A DNA stretch of 64,000 nt from the NCBI RefSeq assembly GCF_030709675.1, contig NZ_JAUZQD010000014.1:62001-126000 (forward strand). Direction: 5' to 3'. This stretch comes from Symbioplanes lichenis. GTDB lineage: Bacteria > Actinomycetota > Actinomycetes > Mycobacteriales > Micromonosporaceae. The notes beneath the pieces were generated by a model. That model was not told the DNA's origin and searched no databases. It saw only the letters and a list, made by a program, of their open reading frames with translations. Shown piece after piece: positions 59,068-64,000 of the stretch. Position numbers and translations under genes: made by a program. The stretch's first letter is position 1. Each line of letters begins with the position of its first letter.

Positions 59068-59147
59068 ATGTCAGTGACTGAAATGACCGTACGCTCGACG
59101 TCAGCCGCTGTCATCACTCCCGGGCCGGTGATGTCAGTCACTGGCAT
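59068..59147. promoter_or_regulatory. Three TetR operator-like palindromes
   Basis: 17-bp near-palindromes of the form ATGTCAGNNNCTGNNAT at 59068-59084 (ATGTCAGTGACTGAAAT), 59098-59114 (ACGTCAGCCGCTGTCAT) and 59131-59147 (ATGTCAGTCACTGGCAT). Centres are 30 and 33 bases apart, about three helical turns, on one face of the DNA. They would let the adjacent TetR protein repress both its own gene and the divergent epimerase gene. Confidence 0.75.
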
Positions 59148-59175
59148 CGTGGGGGAGGGGTAATAGAATCCGCGC

Positions 59176-59766
59176 ATGGCTCGATGGCAGTCCGGCGCGC
59201 GTGAGCGCCTCCAGCAAGCTGCGATGAGCCTCTTCGTCGAGCACGGCTTCGAGGGCGTGACCGTCGCCCAGATCGCAGCGGCGGCCGGGCTGACCGAGCG
59301 CACGTTCTTCCGCTACTTCGCCGACAAGCGTGAGGTGCTCTTCCCGGGCCACGACGAGTTCGAGCAAGGTTTCCTGCGCGCCCTCGACAAGGAACATGCC
59401 CTCGACAAGGAAGCGGACGGCGACCCGATCTCCTTGGTCACGGCCGCGCTGGCCGGCGGGAGCGAGTTCTTCCCGGAGGAGCGCCGCGCCTGGTCCCGCA
59501 CGCGCAACGCCATCCTGCGGACGCATCCCGGCTTCCTCGAGCGGGAGCTGCTGAAGATGTCCTCGCTGGCGGCGACGCTCACCCGCGCGCTGAGGGACCG
59601 CGGCGTCGACCCGATCGCCGCGGCCCTCGCGGCCGAGACCGGGGTCACCGTCTTCCGCACCGCGTTCACGGCCTGGATCGCCGAGGGTGAGACCCGCACG
59701 CTGCCCGAGATCCAGGACGAGGTCCTGGCCCGGCTGCACGGACTCCTCGACACCCGGCAGCCGTAA
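59176..59766 (+). CDS. TetR-family transcriptional regulator
   Basis: 196-residue repressor. N-terminal HTH (RLQQAAMSLFVEHGFEGVTV, QIAAAAGLTERTFFRYFADK) and a C-terminal ligand domain. ATG 59176; -10-like TAGAAT at 59164-59169. Divergent from the epimerase gene with three operator-like sites between. Followed by a short 20-bp tandem repeat. Confidence 0.93.
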   Translation: MARWQSGARERLQQAAMSLFVEHGFEGVTVAQIAAAAGLTERTFFRYFADKREVLFPGHDEFEQGFLRALDKEHALDKEADGDPISLVTAALAGGSEFFPEERRAWSRTRNAILRTHPGFLERELLKMSSLAATLTRALRDRGVDPIAAALAAETGVTVFRTAFTAWIAEGETRTLPEIQDEVLARLHGLLDTRQP

Positions 59767-59769
59767 AGG

Positions 59770-59829
59770 CCAAGGGGGCCAGCGCGCAGCCAGGGAGGCC
59801 AGCGCGCGGCCAAGGGGGGCAACGGCGGA
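59770..59829. repeat. 20-bp tandem repeat between convergent genes
   Basis: Three units, 59770-59789, 59790-59809 and 59810-59829, built on CCARGGRGGCCAGCGCGCRG. It fills the gap between the TetR stop and the MBL-fold stop. Confidence 0.8.
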
Positions 59830-60471
59830 TCACACCGCCGTGGACTCGCCCGCCGGCAGGATCTCCAGCGGCAGGCCGGTCAGCCCCTTCTCCCCGAGCA
59901 GCATCCGCGCGGAGTTCTGCCCCAGCTCGCTCAGCATCAGCTCATGCACCTGGATCACGCGCGCCGGCCGCACCGCCCGGACGAAATCGGCCGCCTCGCC
60001 GAACTTCGTCCACGGCCCGCTGGTGGGCAGCAGCAGCGTCTCGACCGGGGCCTCGGGTGCGCGGTACGAGTCGCCGGGGTGGAAGACCTTGCCGCCGACC
60101 AGGTAGCCGACGTTGTCGACGAGCGGGATGTCCGGGTGGATCAGGGCGTGCCGTTCGCCGTGCACCGTGACGTCGAGCCCGGCCACTGTCAGCTGGTCGC
60201 CGCCGCGCACGGTCACCACTTGCCCGCCGCGCTCGCCGAGCTTGGCCTGAATCCCGGCCGGCCCGTAGACCCGCAGCTCCGGCCGCTTGTCGAGCGCCAC
60301 CGTGAGCGCGGCGTCGTCGAAGTGGTCGAAGTGCTCGTGTGTCACCAGCACGGCGGCCGCGCCGGCGATCAGCTCGGCGGCGTTCGGGGTGAAGGTGCCC
60401 GGGTCGATGAGCAGCGTGCCCTCGCTGCCGGTGAAGGTGACGCAGGCGTGGGCGTACTTGGTCAGGTGCAT
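59830..60471 (-). CDS. MBL-fold metallo-hydrolase (UlaG-like)
   Basis: 213-residue metallo-beta-lactamase-fold hydrolase. Metal-binding VLVTHEHFDHFDD (HxHxDH), further ligands in GERHALIHPD, HPGDSYR and QVHELM, as in the UlaG-like/beta-lactamase superfamily 3. Start ATG 60471. Divergent from a MarR gene, with a 31-bp palindrome between them. Confidence 0.92.
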   Translation of the reverse strand: MHLTKYAHACVTFTGSEGTLLIDPGTFTPNAAELIAGAAAVLVTHEHFDHFDDAALTVALDKRPELRVYGPAGIQAKLGERGGQVVTVRGGDQLTVAGLDVTVHGERHALIHPDIPLVDNVGYLVGGKVFHPGDSYRAPEAPVETLLLPTSGPWTKFGEAADFVRAVRPARVIQVHELMLSELGQNSARMLLGEKGLTGLPLEILPAGESTAV

Positions 60472-60488
60472 GGCTGTCCCTCGGCATA

Positions 60489-60519
60489 TCGCTGTATAGG
60501 TAAGGCAACTATACAGCGA
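60489..60519. promoter_or_regulatory. MarR operator palindrome
   Basis: Perfect 11-bp arms TCGCTGTATAG (60489-60499) and CTATACAGCGA (60509-60519) around a 9-base centre. It lies between the divergent MBL and MarR starts and is the obvious MarR-type operator for both. Confidence 0.85.
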
Positions 60520-60536
60520 GGCTGTAGAGTTGCCGC

Positions 60537-60962
60537 ATGACCGACGACATCGCGGAGCAACTCCGGCTGGCGGTCGGCCGGTTCGTCCGCACGACGCGCG
60601 CCCAGGCCGACACCCTCCCGCCGGCCCGCGCCGAGCCGCTGGGCGTCCTGCACCGCGACGGCCCGCTGACGATCGCGGCCCTGGCGGCCCGGCGCGGCGT
60701 CAAACACCAGAGCATGAGCCGTACGGTCGGCGACCTCGAAGCCCTCGGCCTGGTGCGCCGGGAGCCCGACCCCGGCGACGGCCGCGCCTACCTGATCACC
60801 CTGACCGCCGCCGGCGTCGCCGCGCTGGACGCCGACCGCCGAGCCCGGCGCGAGTGGCTGGCCCACGCCATCGCGACCCGCCTGAGCCCGGCCGAGCGGG
60901 AGCTCCTGAACGCCGTTCCCGCCCTCCTCGACAGGCTCTCGGCCGCTGAAAAAGCTGAGTGA
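60537..60962 (+). CDS. MarR-family transcriptional regulator
   Basis: 141-residue winged-helix repressor with MarR core PLTIAALAARRGVKHQSMSR, LEALGLVRREPDPGDGRAYL. ATG 60537; -10-like TAGAGT at 60525-60530. Divergent from the MBL gene and controlled through the palindrome at 60489-60519. Ligand unknown. Confidence 0.93.
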   Translation: MTDDIAEQLRLAVGRFVRTTRAQADTLPPARAEPLGVLHRDGPLTIAALAARRGVKHQSMSRTVGDLEALGLVRREPDPGDGRAYLITLTAAGVAALDADRRARREWLAHAIATRLSPAERELLNAVPALLDRLSAAEKAE

Positions 60963-61156
60963 AGCTGAATAAAGCAGCCCATCAAGGGCCGGAAAAACAG
61001 GTGGAGCGCCGCGCCCCGACGGGGTTAAGGTCCGAACCGAATCTGTCGGCAGGCAACGAGGACGGTCCCGTGTACACCCTGTGAGTTCTCCGAGATCCGA
61101 AGAGGCGCCGCCTTCTTCGTGCTGCGGTTTTCTCACGAATATCGGGTGTATTCATC

Positions 61157-61687
61157 GTGCTCAGGAATTGGGCCGTCGTGCCCACCTGCCTGCCGCTCGT
61201 CCTTCGCCGGTGCCATGACTGCGGCGCCGCGAGTTTCCGGGCCGGCGGCAAGTTCCGGATCAATGCCCATCATAAATTGCTCGACGTCTGGCTTCTGGTG
61301 CTGTGCACCGGGTGCGGGACGACGGCCAAGCTTTCCGTGCTGGAACGGGCCACCGTGCGGTCGATCCCGCCGGACCGGCTGGATCGGTTCCATGCCAACG
61401 ATTCCGGGCTGGTGGCCGAGGTGCTGCGGGATCCGGCTGTGCACCGGCGCAACCGCGTCGCCTTGGACTGGACGGGGGCGTGGCGCCTGGTCGCTGCGGG
61501 CCCGGGCGAGACCATTGCGGTTCACTTCGCGGCGCCCATTCCCGTACGCCCGGTGCGGTTGATCGCCGAAGGCTGCGGGTTCAAGCGGTCCGAGGTGGAG
61601 CGATTGATAGCCGACGGGAGGATCGTGTCGGCGCAACGGTTGAGCGGAAAGATATCCAGTGACTTCGAGCTGACCCTCAGGTGTTGA
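61157..61687 (+). CDS. DUF1062 family protein
   Basis: 176-residue protein of unknown function with two CxxC pairs typical of DUF1062: RRCHDCGAASF and LCTGCGTTAKL (likely one zinc site). Other family segments: KLLDVWLLVLC, RRNRVALDWTGAWRL, RLIAEGCGFKRSEVERLI. Start GTG 61157. The 3' end overlaps the convergent LD-carboxypeptidase gene by 11 bases. Confidence 0.9.
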   Translation: MLRNWAVVPTCLPLVLRRCHDCGAASFRAGGKFRINAHHKLLDVWLLVLCTGCGTTAKLSVLERATVRSIPPDRLDRFHANDSGLVAEVLRDPAVHRRNRVALDWTGAWRLVAAGPGETIAVHFAAPIPVRPVRLIAEGCGFKRSEVERLIADGRIVSAQRLSGKISSDFELTLRC

Positions 61688-62600
61688 CCGGCGGCACGGT
61701 CAGCGTGCCCTCGTCGGCGTCGAGCACGGCCGGCAGGCCCAGCGCGAAGGACTGCTGCTCCATGCCGTGCCCGACGGCCAGACCGCCGAGGACGGGTACG
61801 CCGAGGGGGAGCAGCCGCTCGGCGAAGACCTGCTGCACCGCCTCGGCCGGCCCGCAGCCGGTGAACTGGCCCAGGGCGACGCCGGCGAGCCCGTCCAGCC
61901 AGCCGGCCCGGTGCAGCTGGACGAGGAGGCGGTCGAGCTTGTAGGGGACCTCGTTCACGTCCTCGAGCACGAGGATCGCCCCGGTCAGGTCCGGCTTGTG
62001 CTTCGAGCCCGCGGTGGCCGCGAGCACGGCCAGGTTGCCGCCGAGCAGGACGCCTTCGGCGCGGCCGGCCGAGCGTACGGGGAAAGTGTCTTCGGTCGGA
62101 TCGGCCACGAGCACCGTGGGCGCGGAGGTCATCAGCGCCGACCGGAGGCTGTGCGCGGTGGCGGTGCCGGCGCCGCGGTCGAGCAGGCCGACCGTGGCGC
62201 CGTGCACCGTGACCAGCCGGGCCTCGCACCAGAGCGCGACGTGCAGCGCCGTGATGTCGGAGAAGCCCAGCACCAGTTTCGGGTCGGCGCGGACGGCGGC
62301 GAAGTCGAGGTCGTCGACGATGCGTTGCGCCCCGTAACCGCCGCGCAGGCACAGGATGCCGCGGACCTCCGGGTCGCGGAAGGCGTCGTTGAGGTCCGCC
62401 AGCCGCTGCTCGTCGGTGCCGGCCAGGAAGGTCCAGCGGCTCAGGGCGTGGGCACCGAGCCGCACCCGCAGGCCCCACGACGTGAGCACCCGCTCGGCCG
62501 CGGCGGCCCGCTCGGGCTGCATGGCCCCCGACGGGGCGACCAGGGTCACCAAATCACCAGGACGCAACACCGCCGGCCGTACGGGCGCCAAGTCGATCAT
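61677..62600 (-). CDS. LD-carboxypeptidase (peptidase family S66)
   Basis: 307-residue serine peptidase of the LdcA/MccF family; LdcA members trim the tetrapeptide of recycled peptidoglycan. S66 landmarks: CLRGGYGAQRI, nucleophile Ser in LGFSDITALH, Glu in LEDVNEVPYK, His in GLAVGHGMEQ. No signal peptide, consistent with a cytoplasmic enzyme. ATG 62600 overlaps the upstream hydrolase stop by one base (TGATG). An MccF-like immunity role is possible. Confidence 0.9.
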   Translation of the reverse strand: MIDLAPVRPAVLRPGDLVTLVAPSGAMQPERAAAAERVLTSWGLRVRLGAHALSRWTFLAGTDEQRLADLNDAFRDPEVRGILCLRGGYGAQRIVDDLDFAAVRADPKLVLGFSDITALHVALWCEARLVTVHGATVGLLDRGAGTATAHSLRSALMTSAPTVLVADPTEDTFPVRSAGRAEGVLLGGNLAVLAATAGSKHKPDLTGAILVLEDVNEVPYKLDRLLVQLHRAGWLDGLAGVALGQFTGCGPAEAVQQVFAERLLPLGVPVLGGLAVGHGMEQQSFALGLPAVLDADEGTLTVPPVNT

Positions 62601-63418
62601 CAGCGCAGTGTAAGCACCGCCTCGGTGAACTCCTCGGGCTGCTCCACGTGACCGAAGTGACCGCTGCCCTCGAGCCACCGCACCTCGGCGCCCGGGATTC
62701 CGTCGGCGAGCAACGCCGTCCAGCCGGGGGCGCACAGGAAGTCGTGGCGGCCCGCGATCACCACGGTGGGCACCTTGAGCTCGCCCAGCCGCTCCCGGAC
62801 GTCGAAGACCACCGGGTCCGGCGCCGTGGCGGGCGCGGTCGCCATCCGGACCGCGGCCCGGAACGGTTCGTAGGCATCGCGGCGGCTCCAGAAGTCCGCG
62901 AAGTAGACGGGCAGGGCCGTGGCGAACTCCCGGGTGATGGTCTCGTCGTCCCGCGCGGCGAGCGCCCGCTGGAAGGCGGCGGGCACCTCGGCGGCCTCGG
63001 GCACGTCCGGGTGCCGGGCCGGATAGGCGGCGAGCCGGCGCATGCCGTCGGCCCAGAAGTCCGGTCCCGCGTACGGCGACGTCGAATAGAGGGTCAGCCC
63101 GGCGACCCGCTCCTGGTGCGCCAGCGCGTACTGCTGCGTGACGAAGCCGCCGTGCGAGTGGCCGAGCAGGTGCACCTGGTCCTCGCCCAGCCCGTCGATC
63201 AGCCCGGCGAGGAACCGCACGTAGGTGGCCAGGTGATAGTCGGCGACCGGCCCGGAGCCTCCGGTGCCCACCGGCGCGGGGTAGACCATGGTGAAGTGTT
63301 CCTCGAGCCCGGGCGAGCGCAGATAGCTCCAGTCCAGCCCGGGGCCGCCGGGGTGGGCGACGCAGACGGGCCCCTGACCCGCCACGTGGTAGACCTGGCG
63401 AACCCCATCGATAATCAT
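62600..63418 (-). CDS. Alpha/beta-fold hydrolase
   Basis: 272-residue hydrolase. Oxyanion-hole region AHPGGPGLDWS, nucleophile elbow LLGHSHGGFV (Ser in GHSHG), acid in VIAGRHDFLC and catalytic His in EGSGHFGHVEQP: a complete Ser-Asp-His triad. Proline-iminopeptidase-like folds look similar. ATG 63418 has AGGAAA about 9 bases upstream. Co-transcribed with the LD-carboxypeptidase gene. Confidence 0.92.
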   Translation of the reverse strand: MIIDGVRQVYHVAGQGPVCVAHPGGPGLDWSYLRSPGLEEHFTMVYPAPVGTGGSGPVADYHLATYVRFLAGLIDGLGEDQVHLLGHSHGGFVTQQYALAHQERVAGLTLYSTSPYAGPDFWADGMRRLAAYPARHPDVPEAAEVPAAFQRALAARDDETITREFATALPVYFADFWSRRDAYEPFRAAVRMATAPATAPDPVVFDVRERLGELKVPTVVIAGRHDFLCAPGWTALLADGIPGAEVRWLEGSGHFGHVEQPEEFTEAVLTLR

Positions 63419-63523
63419 CTCTTTTTCCTGCACATCCTCACTCAACACCAGAGTGCGGCAGCGGGGCCATGCTCCGGCGGCGCCGGTTCCATACGACTTT
63501 GTCGCCGAAGTACCATCCGACCG

Positions 63524-64000
63524 GTGGACAAGATCACCGAAGCGGTCGCCACCACGCGCGCCGGGCGGGCCGTGGCGACGCGCAACCGGTTCGCGGGGGA
63601 GTGGTCCACGCGGTTCCCCGAGATCAACGGCTCCGCGCTGCACATCGTCCGCCGGGGCGCGCCGTGGCTGAGCACCGGGCGGCGAGCGCCGGTGCCGACG
63701 AAGCCCGGCGACGTCGTGTTCCTGCCGTTCGGGCCGCCGCACGGTTTCAGCCACGCCCCGGCGCCGCTGAGCGGCATGCCGCCGGTCGAGACGCGCCTGC
63801 CGCACTCCGGCCCGTACGACATCGAAGTGGTCTCCTGCTGTTATCACCTCGATCGCGGGCGCGTGCACGAGTCGTTCCGCGGGCTGCCGGAAGCCGTCAC
63901 GGTCAACCTCGACGAGCAGGGTGACCCGGCGCTGCGAGCCGTGGCCGACCTGCTGGTCGAGCACGCCGCCGGGGACGGGCCCGGCCGCGACATCGCCCTG
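63524..64000 (+). CDS. AraC-family regulator, cupin N-terminus only (3' truncated)
   Basis: 159 residues from GTG 63524 to the window edge. The cupin sensor of an AraC regulator is seen (SALHIVRRGAPWLS, KPGDVVFLPFGPPHGF, about 35-75); the expected C-terminal HTH would lie beyond base 64000. TACCAT about 8 bases before the GTG fits a leaderless promoter. Divergent from the alpha/beta hydrolase, its possible target. Confidence 0.8.
   Translation, partial: MDKITEAVATTRAGRAVATRNRFAGEWSTRFPEINGSALHIVRRGAPWLSTGRRAPVPTKPGDVVFLPFGPPHGFSHAPAPLSGMPPVETRLPHSGPYDIEVVSCCYHLDRGRVHESFRGLPEAVTVNLDEQGDPALRAVADLLVEHAAGDGPGRDIAL

Noticed and set aside
1..64000. tRNA, rRNA, phage or insertion-sequence genes
   Set aside because: No cloverleaf, rRNA segment, transposase, integrase or phage structural gene was recognised by reading.

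Overview
The window is 64 kb of very GC-rich DNA. It has many GTG starts, many starts without a Shine-Dalgarno site but with a TANNNT box about 7 bases upstream, and dense, often overlapping genes. The gene families (DUF3159, DUF1062, SARP/AfsR-type regulators, TgpA-DUF58-MoxR clusters, many TetR/MarR/AraC regulators) point to a filamentous actinobacterium, most likely Micromonosporaceae (Actinoplanes-like). This is inferred from content; there is no rRNA or marker gene here. No tRNA, rRNA, CRISPR array, prophage or insertion sequence was recognised. It reads as chromosomal accessory and housekeeping DNA.

Layout. 1-6.4 kb: 3'-truncated alaA-like aminotransferase, small unknowns, a large secreted beta-helix/F5-8C protein, and an XRE regulator divergent from an SDR. 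6.35-11.1 kb: a histidine kinase divergent from a receiver-HEAT-GT2 operon, across an intergenic region with five regularly spaced dyads. 11-17.1 kb: DUF3159 and a methyltransferase sharing an iron-box-like site, a yefM-yoeB toxin-antitoxin pair, secreted and unknown proteins, and a SpoIIE-type phosphatase. 17.2-21.8 kb: EamA exporter/LysR pair, two PAP2 phosphatases, a pentapeptide-repeat protein, and an AraC/GyrI-like protein missing half its DNA-binding domain. 21.8-27.7 kb: two divergent STAND NTPases (membrane NACHT; SARP-NB-ARC-TPR) and a DinB-like protein. 28.2-37.2 kb: a minus-strand operon TPR-Fn3, Fn3, MoxR, DUF58, TgpA. 37.4-42.7 kb: extracellular proteins (vanadium haloperoxidase-like, SNase with lamin-tail domain, a second beta-helix protein, HNH nuclease).

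42.7-53 kb: DUF4383, radical SAM divergent from AraC, TetR divergent from cytochrome P450 plus [3Fe-4S] ferredoxin, a GGDEF/EAL protein, an orphan solute-binding lipoprotein, an ECF sigma factor with its membrane partner, and a sirtuin. 53.4-57.9 kb: an ABC exporter operon with a GNAT protein, divergent from a DesK/DesR-like two-component system. 58.1-64 kb: epimerase/TetR, MBL/MarR, DUF1062, LD-carboxypeptidase, alpha/beta hydrolase, and a cut-off AraC gene.

The strongest candidates for something new are: (1) the histidine kinase/receiver/HEAT/glycosyltransferase locus with five operator-like dyads and a kinase whose H-box has His and Glu swapped; (2) an ABC ATPase whose LSGGE signature has been tandemly expanded into six 13-residue units; (3) the two-STAND locus; (4) the Fn3/MoxR/DUF58/TgpA operon, whose transglutaminase has lost its catalytic Cys and His; (5) a run of unrelated short tandem repeats between 51 and 60 kb, several in frame with genes or at gene ends.
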